Counted from the stretch's first letter, positions 41,473 through 50,605 are shown. The stretch is DNA of 56,471 nt from JAAFIP01 sp043774625 (GCA_043774625.1 JAYVTG010000098.1:1-56471); one strand, 5' to 3'. Translations and numbers: made by a program. Notes: generated by a model from the sequence alone, not told the origin.

Positions 41473-42210
41473 TCAGCCTTTGCGCTGTAACCCCGTAAAA
41501 GCAGAAAATTCCCAGTGCCTGAACCCGACAATCATCGTGTAACCGTCGCGGTGTTTTTTGTCGACTTTTTGATCTGCCAGATGCTGCGCTGAAAAGTCTT
41601 GCCCAATGCGTGCCAGACGTTCTACAAACATGGGTGCCACTGCGCGGTTGATGTTGCCATGTACTATCGTCAGCGTTTCGCCCTCGCGGTCAAAGCGACC
41701 ACCAAAATACTCACCCACGATATTGGTCAAAAAGAACTGCCGAATCGGCCCGTCACTGCGCCATTTGAAGGTCTTGGCTACCTTCAGCCGGTAACGGTTC
41801 AGCGGCTTTAAATCAATCACGCCCAGTTTGTCCAAAAGCAACAGGCCCGTCGTAGTTTGCGCTTCGGTGATTTGGCAGGTGCTGATAATTTGCTCAAATG
41901 TCCAGTAGCTCAGCACGCAGATGGCCAGCAACATGAGGTGCGGGTCTTTGCTGACTGTCGTTTCTTGCTAGTAGGTCAGCTCGGTCATGAGCGGTGTGGA
42001 ATGCACGACGCGGCGCGATAGCTCTGCAAAGTCGGTATTCAGCATGCGACAAATATCGTCCACGCGGGTCAGCGGCATTTCTTTTTTGCTGAACATCCGC
42101 TTCACACTGGACTCACTCATTTCCAGTGCACCTGCCACATGGGCATAGGTTTTGTCCTGCGCTTTTAGTTCTTGCTTGAGTACGTCTATAAGTAAGGCAG
42201 TATCGGGCAC
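41473..42210 (-). pseudogene. XRE-family transcriptional regulator interrupted by an amber codon
   Basis: Two parts of one gene lie in the same frame. Residues 1-80 (MPDTALLIDVLKQELKAQ, then YAHVAGALEMSESSVKRMFS, a helix-turn-helix) end at TAG 41968-41970. The frame continues directly (QETTVSKDPHLMLLAICVLS) to the stop at 41473 with a normal-looking C-terminal domain. There is no frameshift; a single GAG-to-TAG change is the simplest explanation, since related regulators usually have a Glu in this linker (from memory). It may be a recent pseudogene, a sequencing error, or a gene needing read-through. An internal ATG at 41934 could give the C-terminal part alone. Confidence 0.82.
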
Positions 42211-42269
42211 AGGCTCGATCCAGTTATGTGGCTGGGAGCTTACCTCAAAGCTGGCTTAGCAAAATACGT

Positions 42270-43271
42270 TTATTTGAGCCAACCCCGCTTGCGAAAATAC
42301 AGCATGGGCACAAGCGCACTGGCAATCATCAATCCCACGGTGTAAGGGTAAGCGGCCGCTCCCAAAAACTCCAGTTCTGGAAATTTCAGATTCATGCCGT
42401 AAACGCTGGCGATCAAGGTGGGTGGCAGCAGTGCCACACTGGCCACCGAGAAGATTTTGATAATCTTGTTCTGGTTGATATTGATAAAACCGACCGTCGC
42501 ATCCATTAAAAAGTTGATCTTGTCAAACAAGAAACCCGTGTGGCTGTCTAGCGAGTCAATGTCGCGCAAAATCTGCCGCGCTTCGTTGGACTGCTCTTGT
42601 GACAGCATGCGGCTACGCATCATAAAGCTCAAGGCGCGGCGGGTGTCCATGATGTTGCGGCGAATGCGGCCATTCAAATCTTCCTGGCGCGCGATAGTGG
42701 CCAACACTTCAGCAGCTATAACGTCCGTCACCTCGGCGTTGAGCACCCTGCCGCTCACGCTTTCCAGAGCGACGTGAATGCCTTCCAGCGCGTCAGCAGA
42801 ATATTCAGCGTCAGCGTCATACAGCTTGAGCAGCACTTCACGGGCATCTTCAATCAGGCCTGGCATGCGGCGTGCACGCATGCGCAGCAAGCGAAACACG
42901 GGCACATCTTCATCGTGGATAGAAAAGAGCACACCTTTACTTTTCAGTTCGGCGTTGTGCAGGTTCAGAATAAAGGCCACACGCTCCGTGCGCGATTCGG
43001 CCAGTTTTTCTGTGCTGTCGTCAATCAAAAAGTCAGACCGGATGTGCAAGTCGCCGTTATCGGCTTCATAAAAACGTGCAGACTCTTCGATGTCTTCGTC
43101 CATCGCGTCGTCGGGAATAGACAGCCCGTAATGCTGCTTGACCCAGGCTTTTTCTTCGGGCGTGGGGGCTTCCAGATCAACCCAGATGGGCTGAAACTTA
43201 GCCAGCTCTTCCAGAGATTCAATCTCTTCCTGGAACAAGCGGCCATTGGCCAGTGTGAAGATGTTGAGCAT
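42270..43271 (-). CDS. corA: magnesium/cobalt transporter CorA
   Basis: Homopentameric divalent-cation channel in the inner membrane, 333 residues. A large acidic cytoplasmic domain (EDIEESARFYEADNGDLHIR and so on) is followed by two C-terminal membrane segments. The selectivity motif GMN is present in SVYGMNLKFPELEFLG, and the end is basic (FRKRGWLK). ATG 43271 starts MLNIFTLANGRLFQEEIES. The leader upstream contains two hairpins that could be regulatory. Confidence 0.96.
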   Translation of the reverse strand: MLNIFTLANGRLFQEEIESLEELAKFQPIWVDLEAPTPEEKAWVKQHYGLSIPDDAMDEDIEESARFYEADNGDLHIRSDFLIDDSTEKLAESRTERVAFILNLHNAELKSKGVLFSIHDEDVPVFRLLRMRARRMPGLIEDAREVLLKLYDADAEYSADALEGIHVALESVSGRVLNAEVTDVIAAEVLATIARQEDLNGRIRRNIMDTRRALSFMMRSRMLSQEQSNEARQILRDIDSLDSHTGFLFDKINFLMDATVGFININQNKIIKIFSVASVALLPPTLIASVYGMNLKFPELEFLGAAAYPYTVGLMIASALVPMLYFRKRGWLK

Positions 43272-43294
43272 GGCTCACTCCAAACAAAAATGTG

Positions 43295-43387
43295 TGTCAG
43301 GGGCGAGCTGCCGAGTGGCAAGTGCTCGCAACGGTTGCGATGGGGTGGCTTCCTCAACGTCCGCTGCGGCGGTGTGGGGAAGCTACC
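43295..43387 (-). promoter_or_regulatory. two-hairpin leader of corA
   Basis: In the minus-strand leader, GGTAGCTTCC pairs with GGAAGCCACC (one mismatch) around an inner CCGC-CGCA-GCGG stem at about 43343-43387. A second hairpin, GCGAGC with GCTCGC enclosing TGCC/GGCA, lies at about 43297-43323, followed by ATTTTTGTTT. It could be a Mg-responsive leader, or just the terminator of the upstream patatin gene. Confidence 0.45.
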
Positions 43388-43434
43388 AACTAGGGTAGGC
43401 GTCCAAGGTTCACTCCGAAATGAAGATGACTGAA

Positions 43435-44694
43435 TTATCCGCCGAAAAAGGCCTGTATTTGCGCCTTTTGCGCAAAAGCATCACGCGCGCCCAGCGCCAT
43501 CAGGGCGTTGACAAAGCCGGGTTCAAACAGCAGGTAGCTGGCCAGCGCAGCTGCCCCACTGCCATTGCGCCCCGCTTGGCCCGTTTTGCTGCCGTTGGAC
43601 AGCGCGCCCAGGCCCGCCAGCGCATTGCGTGCTGATTCAGGCAGTTCGGCCACATGCGCTTGGGCAATATCATCCAGCGATTCGCTTGGTTGCAGGCTCA
43701 TCACGTCTACGCTGCGGTAGGGCAACACGGCAGCAACTTCGCGCGGTAGTTCGCGCAGGGTGGCGTTCATCCGCTGGGCTTGTTCTACGTCGCTTTGTAG
43801 CGTGTCGTGAAACACACTGGCCATGGCGTGGCCCATGATGCTGCCTACCGTGGGAGAGTCATGCACAGTACCTGGGTAGCCGCCTGAAAAAGTCGATCGC
43901 TGTGGTTGCCCTACACCCAGCACCAGAACTTTGTGCGCGCCCAGATGCATGGCCGGAGATAGTGGCGATATTTGTCGCATCGACCCATCGCCAAAATATT
44001 CTTTATGCCCATCCACCCACAACGGCATGGCCGGAAAAATCAGCGGAATGGCGCTGGATGCCACCAGATGTTCAATATTGATCGGACCAAACTCTGCGCG
44101 CCTGCCAGGCCGCACCCAGGGCTTGCTGTTTGCATCGCGGCCAGAGTGGCAAAAGGTCCAGTGCGTGCCACTGCTGTAGCTGGACGTAGTAACGGCCAAC
44201 GCATGCAGCGCCTTGCTGCTTAAGGCATCTTCAATGCCGGTAAGCGAAATGGCATGGTGCAGCGTGTCTACCAGGGGCATGTTGTCCAGCACCGCACCGT
44301 GGGCGCGCACTTGCTTGGACAGGCTCCAGGCGGCGGCAATTTTGCTGGCACGTACCCAGGGCGACACGTCCAGCCGGTATACGTGGTGCGAACGAAGATC
44401 TTGCCAAAATTGCGCCAGCGCATCCAGCGCGTGCAGCCCTTGCGTGGCGCGCGCAGCCAAAAAGCCCGCGTTGAGTGCCCCTGCTGAGGTGCCTACCAAA
44501 ATTTGAAATGGAAACGGTATTGCATTGTTTGCACTGTCTGATGAAGCGCCTTCGTTTAATCGCAGCATGGCGCTGATCGCCCGTAACACACCTGCCTGGT
44601 AGGCTGTGCGCGCGCCGCCACCCATCAGCACCAGGGCTGTGCGCGGTTCGCTTTGGCGTGCGAGACTGGAGTTGATAAGGGTTGAAAGTGACAT
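43435..44694 (-). CDS. patatin-like phospholipase family protein
   Basis: Serine acyl hydrolase of about 419 residues from ATG 44694 (MSLSTLINSSLARQ). The oxyanion motif LMGGGARTAYQAGVLRAI, nucleophile elbow ILVGTSAGALNAGFL (GTSAG) and the DGS dyad in EYFGDGSMRQISPL are all present. No clear signal peptide. The C-terminus has a variable Gly/Ala/Ser tail. It lies upstream of corA on the same strand and is divergent from the MFS exporter. Confidence 0.92.
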   Translation of the reverse strand: MSLSTLINSSLARQSEPRTALVLMGGGARTAYQAGVLRAISAMLRLNEGASSDSANNAIPFPFQILVGTSAGALNAGFLAARATQGLHALDALAQFWQDLRSHHVYRLDVSPWVRASKIAAAWSLSKQVRAHGAVLDNMPLVDTLHHAISLTGIEDALSSKALHALAVTTSSYSSGTHWTFCHSGRDANSKPWVRPGRRAEFGPINIEHLVASSAIPLIFPAMPLWVDGHKEYFGDGSMRQISPLSPAMHLGAHKVLVLGVGQPQRSTFSGGYPGTVHDSPTVGSIMGHAMASVFHDTLQSDVEQAQRMNATLRELPREVAAVLPYRSVDVMSLQPSESLDDIAQAHVAELPESARNALAGLGALSNGSKTGQAGRNGSGAAALASYLLFEPGFVNALMALGARDAFAQKAQIQAFFGG

Positions 44695-44766
44695 GGCGGG
44701 CAAGTAAATGGCACGGCTGATACAGTGTAAGGTTAACCGCAAATAACGCCACCGCAAACGAACCTT

Positions 44767-46014
44767 ATGCCCACATCTCCCCTGTCTACCACGGTCACCA
44801 CCTATTCAGCCCGCCGTGAACTCTGGTTGCTTATTACCCTTGCAGGCATTCAGTTCACTCACATTGTTGACTTTATGGTGATGATGCCCTTAGGCCCACA
44901 GTTCACCACATTATTCAATATCAGTGACGCACAGTTTGGCCTGCTGGTGTCTGCCTATACCTTTGCTGCAGGAGCATCTGGTTTGCTGGCCTCTTTGTAT
45001 GTAGACCGCTTTGGGCGCAAAAAACTATTGCTGGTTTTGTATGTACTGTTTGGTTTGGCCACGCTGGCTTGTGGCTTGGCACCCACTTACGAAGCGCTGA
45101 TGGCCGCGCGCATAGCGGCGGGTGTATTTGGAGGGGTGCTGTCATCGTTGTCGCAAACCATTGTGGCCGACGTGATCCCGTTTGAGAGGCGAGGGCACGC
45201 CATGGCGATTGTGATGTCGTCGTTTTCTGCGGCTACTGTGGCGGGCGTACCCATCAGTTTGTTCTTGGCCGCGCATATGAGCTGGCACGCTCCCTTCATC
45301 GCTATTGCTGTAGTGTGCGGTGTCTTCACCCTGTTTGCCTGGCGCACCATGCCGGCGCTGACCGACCATTTGCAGCGCGCACGGCCATCACCCATAGAAG
45401 GCATCCTACAGGTGCTGCGCGACCAAAACCACTTGAAGGTATTTGCCTTTTCTGCATTGCTGATGTTTTCGGGCTTTACCGTCATACCCTACATCACCAT
45501 CTATAACACCGCCAACGCAGGCATGAGCGTGACCGAGATTCCCTACATCTACCTGGTGGGTGGTGCGGCTACACTGCTGACCGCGCGCTGGGTTGGCAGG
45601 TGGACAGACCAATATGGCAAACCCACCATATTCCGGTATATGGCTGGTGCAGCTGCTATTACACTGATAGCAGTCACGCAAACAGCGGGCTTGCCGCTGT
45701 GGGGTATTTTGTGCGTGACTACCGCCATGTTCATCTGCATGAGTGGACGCATGGTGCCAGGCATGGCCACCATCACCTCGGCTTGCAAACCGCAACTGCG
45801 CGGCACGTTTATGGCACTCAATTCTGCTGTGCAGTCTGCTGCCATGGGCTTGGCAGCGTTTGTGGGCGGACACATCATCAGCCGTGACGCGCAGGGCTTG
45901 GTGCAGCACTATGGGGCTAACGCGGTTGTGGGCGTGCTGGCGAGTCTGCTGAGTATCTGGCTGGTAGGCAAATTGACGCTGTACGGAGCCCCTGCAAAAT
46001 CTGTGACAAATTAA
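44767..46014 (+). CDS. MFS transporter, drug:H+ antiporter-like
   Basis: Twelve-helix inner-membrane transporter of 415 residues. The major facilitator loop motif is YVDRFGRKKLLLVLY after helix 2. Other family traits are MAARIAAGVFGGVLSSLSQTI and the central cytoplasmic loop near RARPSPIEGILQVLRDQNHL. It groups with sugar-efflux/AraJ-like or DHA1 exporters; substrate unknown. It is divergent from the patatin gene with a 72-bp gap. Confidence 0.9.
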   Translation: MPTSPLSTTVTTYSARRELWLLITLAGIQFTHIVDFMVMMPLGPQFTTLFNISDAQFGLLVSAYTFAAGASGLLASLYVDRFGRKKLLLVLYVLFGLATLACGLAPTYEALMAARIAAGVFGGVLSSLSQTIVADVIPFERRGHAMAIVMSSFSAATVAGVPISLFLAAHMSWHAPFIAIAVVCGVFTLFAWRTMPALTDHLQRARPSPIEGILQVLRDQNHLKVFAFSALLMFSGFTVIPYITIYNTANAGMSVTEIPYIYLVGGAATLLTARWVGRWTDQYGKPTIFRYMAGAAAITLIAVTQTAGLPLWGILCVTTAMFICMSGRMVPGMATITSACKPQLRGTFMALNSAVQSAAMGLAAFVGGHIISRDAQGLVQHYGANAVVGVLASLLSIWLVGKLTLYGAPAKSVTN

Positions 46015-46220
46015 TTTAAAAAAATATTATTCATACAAATCAATAGCTTGCAGAAGAAATTTGCAGTTTCACTTGTCTTTTGCTGCGCTGCACTATTGCG
46101 TAGTCAAAAGTTTAGGGGCATAGTAAGTTTAAGAGATAAATGTAGGTGTTTTTTGTGCCTCGGGCGGCCACTCACAGCCACCTGGGGTTTGTGCAACGGT
46201 AGAGAAGAAGGAGTCTCCTT
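46015..46220. other. AT-rich promoter region before hpf
   Basis: 206 bp with a strongly AT-rich beginning (TTTAAAAAAATATTATTCAT) and a small TGCAGAAGAAATTTGCA inverted repeat. AGAAGGAGTCTCC forms the ribosome site for hpf. No gene is seen. Confidence 0.5.
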
Positions 46221-46553
46221 ATGAACCTGACGATCAGCGGTCACCACCTCGAAGTTACCCCAGCCCTACGTTCCTATGTGACCAACAAGCTTGATCGAAT
46301 ATCCCGACACTTTGATCAAGTGGTAGACATTAAAGTGTTACTCAGTATTGAAAAACAAAGAGAAAAGGAATTGCGACAACGAGCGGAATGCAACATCCAC
46401 GTCAAAGGCGGCGACCTGTTTGCCGAAAGCAGCCACGCAGACTTGTACGCTGCTGTAGACGAACTGGTAGACAAGCTGGACCGTCAGGTCTATCGCCACA
46501 AAACCAAGCTGCAAAGCCACCATTGCGAAGCTAACAAGCGCACACTGCAATAG
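46221..46553 (+). CDS. hpf: ribosome hibernation-promoting factor (short form)
   Basis: Binds the 30S subunit and stabilises inactive 100S ribosomes in slow growth. 110 residues: MNLTISGHHLEVTPALRSYV, VVDIKVLLSIEKQREKELRQ, AECNIHVKGGDLFAESSHAD and YAAVDELVDKLDRQVYRHKTK. This is the short form without the C-terminal dimerisation domain. It begins the hpf–ptsN–hprK set; rpoN, often just upstream in other proteobacteria, is not here. Confidence 0.97.
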   Translation: MNLTISGHHLEVTPALRSYVTNKLDRISRHFDQVVDIKVLLSIEKQREKELRQRAECNIHVKGGDLFAESSHADLYAAVDELVDKLDRQVYRHKTKLQSHHCEANKRTLQ

Positions 46554-46574
46554 ATACAGGCGCTACACCATACC

Positions 46575-46597
46575 AAGGCCGCTCATGCGGCCTTTTT
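46575..46597 (+). terminator. intrinsic terminator after hpf
   Basis: AAGGCCGC, loop TCAT, GCGGCCTT, then TTT. A perfect 8-bp stem. Confidence 0.9.
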
Positions 46598-46776
46598 AAC
46601 GCCTGACCTGTATGATTTTCATACCTGAATCAATCTGACGTTGTTTGCCCCGCAAAGCTATGCAAAAAGTGGGTAAAACCTCTTAAAACCTGAGAAAAAT
46701 CACAAATGGCGACATTCGGGTTTATACGGGTGCATAATTCACTTCCCGGGCTAAAAGCCTGTTTGACACGTCATCT

Positions 46777-47259
46777 ATGAACCGTTTGTCTGCGATTTTG
46801 CCTCCCAGCCAAGTGCTGGTAGCTATTGATGCCACCAGCAAGAAGCGTGCTTTTGAAGAAGCGGGCCTGCTGTTTGAAAACCTGCACGGCCTGTCACGCG
46901 CCACGGTGACTGACAGCCTGTTTGCACGCGAGCGTTTGGGCTCTACCGGCCTGGGGCACGGTGTAGCCATCCCTCATGGGCGTATCAAGGGGCTCAAAGC
47001 GCCTATGGCAGCTGTCTTTCGGTTGTCACAACCCATCGGTTTCGACGCGCCTGACGAGCAGGCAGTCAACCTGCTGATCTTTTTACTGGTGCCAGAAGCG
47101 GCCACGCAAAAACATCTGGAAATTCTGTCTGAAATTGCTGAGCTATTGAGTGATGCCACCCTGCGCGAAAAGATCAAGGCCAGCGAGCAGGCAGACCAAT
47201 TGCATGGCTTGATTGCACATTGGCAGTCTGCCACCGGCTTGGCAACCGCTGCGGCTTAA
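46777..47259 (+). CDS. ptsN: nitrogen-regulatory PTS IIA protein
   Basis: Phospho-accepting regulator of the nitrogen PTS, which affects potassium and nitrogen responses. 160 residues. The phospho-histidine is in GLGHGVAIPHGRIKGL, about residue 70, with EEAGLLFENLHGLSR and VNLLIFLLVPEAATQKHLEILSEIA also typical. It has its own upstream gap of 220 bp after the hpf terminator and is followed by hprK. Confidence 0.96.
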   Translation: MNRLSAILPPSQVLVAIDATSKKRAFEEAGLLFENLHGLSRATVTDSLFARERLGSTGLGHGVAIPHGRIKGLKAPMAAVFRLSQPIGFDAPDEQAVNLLIFLLVPEAATQKHLEILSEIAELLSDATLREKIKASEQADQLHGLIAHWQSATGLATAAA

Positions 47260-47310
47260 AGCACAACACCCCTGCTTTCTCACGCTTGTTTGGCATAAAC
47301 TGTCGGCACT

Positions 47311-48264
47311 ATGAAGCCATCAGTTATCAGTGCCGACGTTTTGTTTGAAGACCATCGCGCCCACCTCAAGTGGGAATGGGTGGCTGGCCTGGGGGCATCA
47401 GAGCGCCGGTTTGACGAAGTGGCCGTGCGCGCGGCCCGCTCGGGCGCAGACTTGGTGGGTTACCTCAACTACATACACCCCTACCGCCTGCAAGTGCTGG
47501 GCGAACGTGAAATTGCCTACCTGAGCAATGCCACCCCCGAAGACTGTGCGCGGCGCGTTTCGCGCATCGTCACACTGGAACCCCCGCTGCTGGTGATTGC
47601 AGACAACCAGCAGCCGCCAGACGCGCTGCTTAACCTGTGTGAGCGTGCCGCCATCCCCGCCTTTCGCACCAGCGAATCAGCAGCCTCCGTCATTGATGTG
47701 CTGCGCGCGTACCTGTCGCGGCATTTTGCAGACCGTACGACCATGCATGGCGTGTTCATGGACATCTTGGGTATGGGGGTGATGATCACTGGCGAATCGG
47801 GCTTGGGCAAAAGCGAATTGGGCCTGGAATTGATTTCGCGTGGCAACGGCCTGGTGGCCGACGACGCAGTAGACCTGTTTCGCGTCAACCAGACCACCAT
47901 CGAAGGCCGATGCCCTGAGTTGCTGCAAAATTTGCTGGAACTGCGCGGCATTGGCCTGCTGGACATTCGCGCCATTTTTGGTGAAACGGCAGTGCGCCGC
48001 AAAATGCGCCTCAAGCTGATCGTGCATCTGGTACGGCGCCAAACCATGGAGCGCGAATACGAACGCATTCCCTATGAGCCGCTTAAGCAAGACGTGTTGG
48101 GCATTCCCATTCGCAAGGTGGTCGTCCAGGTAGAAGCGGGCCGCAACATCGCCGTGCTGGTAGAAGCTGCGGTACGCAACACTATTTTGCAATTTCGCGG
48201 TATCAATACCTTTGACGAGTTTGTAGAACGGCAGCGCAAGGCCATGGATAAGCCGTCCACTTAG
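47311..48264 (+). CDS. hprK: HPr kinase/phosphorylase
   Basis: Bifunctional enzyme that phosphorylates HPr on a serine and removes the phosphate. 317 residues. The P-loop GESGLGKSELGLELISRG is at about 160-177, and the K3 signature follows in ELRGIGLLDIRAIFGETAVR. In proteobacteria the gene pairs with ptsN as here, linking HPr state to carbon and other regulation rather than classical catabolite repression. Confidence 0.97.
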   Translation: MKPSVISADVLFEDHRAHLKWEWVAGLGASERRFDEVAVRAARSGADLVGYLNYIHPYRLQVLGEREIAYLSNATPEDCARRVSRIVTLEPPLLVIADNQQPPDALLNLCERAAIPAFRTSESAASVIDVLRAYLSRHFADRTTMHGVFMDILGMGVMITGESGLGKSELGLELISRGNGLVADDAVDLFRVNQTTIEGRCPELLQNLLELRGIGLLDIRAIFGETAVRRKMRLKLIVHLVRRQTMEREYERIPYEPLKQDVLGIPIRKVVVQVEAGRNIAVLVEAAVRNTILQFRGINTFDEFVERQRKAMDKPST

Positions 48265-48399
48265 TGATTTTGATTTGTAGCTGGCTTAAAGCAAAAAGTT
48301 CCCGCCAAAACGCCCTAATCTGTTGGGGTTTTACCGATTGAAGCGCTGTGGTTGCAGGACGATGCTGTAAAGCTGTCTAGCCCATAACAGGAGTCAATC

Positions 48400-49890
48400 A
48401 TGCCTAAGCGTCGCCACGCCTTACCCATCGTAGCTTGCCTTGCTATGGGTGGAGCCATCTTGCTCACCAGTTGTGCCACCAACGCCCCCGCTGACGCAGC
48501 TGCCACCATCGCCCGCGCCGAAGCGGCGATGGGAGGATCAAACCTCAAAACCATTCGCTTTGCAGGCAGCGGCACAGGCGGCATTTTTGGCCAGGCCTAT
48601 GTGGCGGGCATGCCCTGGCCCAAGATCAACTACTCCAGCTTTTCTCGTAGCCTGGACTACGAAACGGCGGCTTTGCGGCAAGACTTTGCCCTGTCGCGCG
48701 CAGAGCCCAACGGCGGCGGTGCTGCCCCGCTGATGGGCACAGGTGAGCAGCGTGCCACGGCCATGCTGCAAGGCAACTTTGCGTGGAACATGGTCGGCCC
48801 CGCGCCAGCAGCCTCCCCGGTAGCGCTGGACGGGCGTGTGCATGATTTGTGGACGTCGCCACACGGCGTGCTCAAAGCGGCGCAGAAGAATAAAGCGACC
48901 GCTACCGCACGCGCATTGGACGGCAAAACCTACACCGCTTTGTCCTTCACCGAGCCTGGCCGCTTTGTTGCCACCGCCTATGTGAACGCAGACGGACTGG
49001 TCGAACGCGTGGATTCACGCCAGCCCAGCCCAGTGATGGGCGACACCGATACGGTCACCACTTATTCGGGCTACAAAGATTTTGCGGGCGTCAAGTTTCC
49101 CACCCGCATTCGCCAGTCCATGGGCGGGTCAGACATTTTGGACATCAATGTCACAGAAGTAGAACCTAATGCGCCCGCAGGCATGCCTGCGCCCGAGCTG
49201 GTGCGCCAGTTTGCCGAACGTGTAGCCAGCGAGAAGGCTGTGGACAAAGAAGGGCAGGGTGTTTGGTTCTTGGCTGGTGGCTCGCACAACAGCGTGCTGA
49301 TTGAAATGAAAGACTACACCGTGCTGGTAGAAGCCCCGCTGTACGACGGCCGCACGGCTGCCGCTATAGCCGAAGCGCGCCGCCTGGTGCCCGGCAAACC
49401 GCTGCGCTACGTCATCAATTCGCACCACCACTTTGACCATGCAGGCGGCCTGCGCACGGCGGTGGCCGAAGGCATTACCCTTGTCACCAGTGCCAGCGCC
49501 AAGCCCTGGTTTGACAAGGTGATGGCGAATCCAAACAGCATCAACCCCGACGCGCTGGCCAAGTCTGGCAAGAGCGCCACGGTAGAAGGCGTGAGTGGCA
49601 AGCGCGTGTTGACCGACGGTGCGCGCACTCTGGAAATTGCCGAAATCACCAGCAGCGTGCATGCGCAGGGCTTTTTGATGGTATTCCTGCCAGCAGAAAA
49701 GATCTTGATCCAGGCCGACGCCTACACCCCCGGTGCCCCCAACGCCCCGGCACCTGCGCAGCCCAACGGCAACAACGTGGTGCTGGTGCAGAACATCGAG
49801 CAAAACAAGCTGGCGGTGGACCGCATCTTGCCGTTGCATGGGCGCATGGTGACCATGGGTGATTTACTGACGGCTGTGGGACGCAAGTAG
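48400..49890 (+). CDS. MBL-fold metallohydrolase, exported lipoprotein
   Basis: Metallo-beta-lactamase-fold protein of 496 residues with unknown substrate. The lipobox ILLTSC places Cys near 25. A ~270-residue N-terminal beta-rich region (GSGTGGIFGQAYVAGMPWPK and so on) precedes the MBL core. Metal ligands appear as NSHHHFDHAGGLRTAV near 340, a histidine in SSVHAQGFLMVF, the aspartate in ILIQADAYTPG, and ILPLHGRMV. It starts at ATG 48400 with AGGAG upstream. Confidence 0.88.
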   Translation: MPKRRHALPIVACLAMGGAILLTSCATNAPADAAATIARAEAAMGGSNLKTIRFAGSGTGGIFGQAYVAGMPWPKINYSSFSRSLDYETAALRQDFALSRAEPNGGGAAPLMGTGEQRATAMLQGNFAWNMVGPAPAASPVALDGRVHDLWTSPHGVLKAAQKNKATATARALDGKTYTALSFTEPGRFVATAYVNADGLVERVDSRQPSPVMGDTDTVTTYSGYKDFAGVKFPTRIRQSMGGSDILDINVTEVEPNAPAGMPAPELVRQFAERVASEKAVDKEGQGVWFLAGGSHNSVLIEMKDYTVLVEAPLYDGRTAAAIAEARRLVPGKPLRYVINSHHHFDHAGGLRTAVAEGITLVTSASAKPWFDKVMANPNSINPDALAKSGKSATVEGVSGKRVLTDGARTLEIAEITSSVHAQGFLMVFLPAEKILIQADAYTPGAPNAPAPAQPNGNNVVLVQNIEQNKLAVDRILPLHGRMVTMGDLLTAVGRK

Positions 49891-49929
49891 CTTGCTTGGG
49901 AGTGGGCTGTACTCAGGGGAATAAGCCCA

Positions 49930-50605
49930 GCTTGGTGGCGAGCGCCGCGCTCGGGGTATGCGCTGCAAAAAGTTTTTAGAAAACACGCGCGGATGGTGTT
50001 TTGTAGAACTCGACCTTGAACAACGCGCGCCTTCCTAAAAATTTTGTCTAAGCACACCCGCTCACCCCTCGCCTGCAAGGGTGGCTGGCTTGCTTGTGAA
50101 TACCAAATACCGCAAACCCGTGGGGTTTGGCTTTTGTAGTTGTGCGGCCAGGTAGTTGGGCAGCTTGGCCGTTCTGTGACTGGTGACTTGCAGTTCAGTG
50201 GCCTGTGACTTTACAACTGGGTGAATTTACCGTCTTGTAATCTTGCACTTACTATGCATTTGATAGCTGCTCGCGCACATTCTACGCTGGCAACAGACAT
50301 ATTTGATTGCTGAAACGCGTCAAAACGCTTATGCAGCGTTACCCATGTCGAATTGCTGGCTGCCGGTGCTTGATCTCGGGACTTTGGTATTTCATCTTGG
50401 GTATCTGGTCTTCGGTTTTCGGTATTGGTATTCAAAGGCGCACCGACCAGACTTTGAAAGCTTTGGGGGAGCGGGTGTGCGATGAAAAATTTTTAGGAAG
50501 GCGCGCGTTGTTCAAGGTCGAGCGCTGCAAAACACCATTCGCGCGTGTTTTCTAAAAACTTTTTGCAGCGTATACCCCGAGTCCGAAGCCTGCCAACCAA
50601 CGAAG
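49930..50605. repeat. long inverted-repeat element B2
   Basis: Second copy of element B. Left arm core 49950-50062 and right arm core 50470-50581 are inverted copies; over GTTTTTAGAAAACACGCGCG the two arms are identical. Flanks and loop match B1 in order: GCTTGTGAATACCAAATACC, GCAAACCCGTGGGG, a repeat A, GGTATTCAAAGGCGCACC and GGGGGAGCGGGT. Between loci the arms differ at paired sites (CTTCCT/AGGAAG here, CTTCCC/GGGAAG in B1). It has no coding potential that is shared by all arms: a TAA breaks the right arm frame, and the left arm is shifted. Confidence 0.82.
50251..50291 (+). repeat. dispersed repeat A, copy 17 (loop of element B2)
   Basis: ACTATGCATTTG, ATAGCTGCT, CGCGCACATT, CTACGCTGGC. 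It shares the GCGCACATT variant with copy 4 in B1. Confidence 0.88.
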
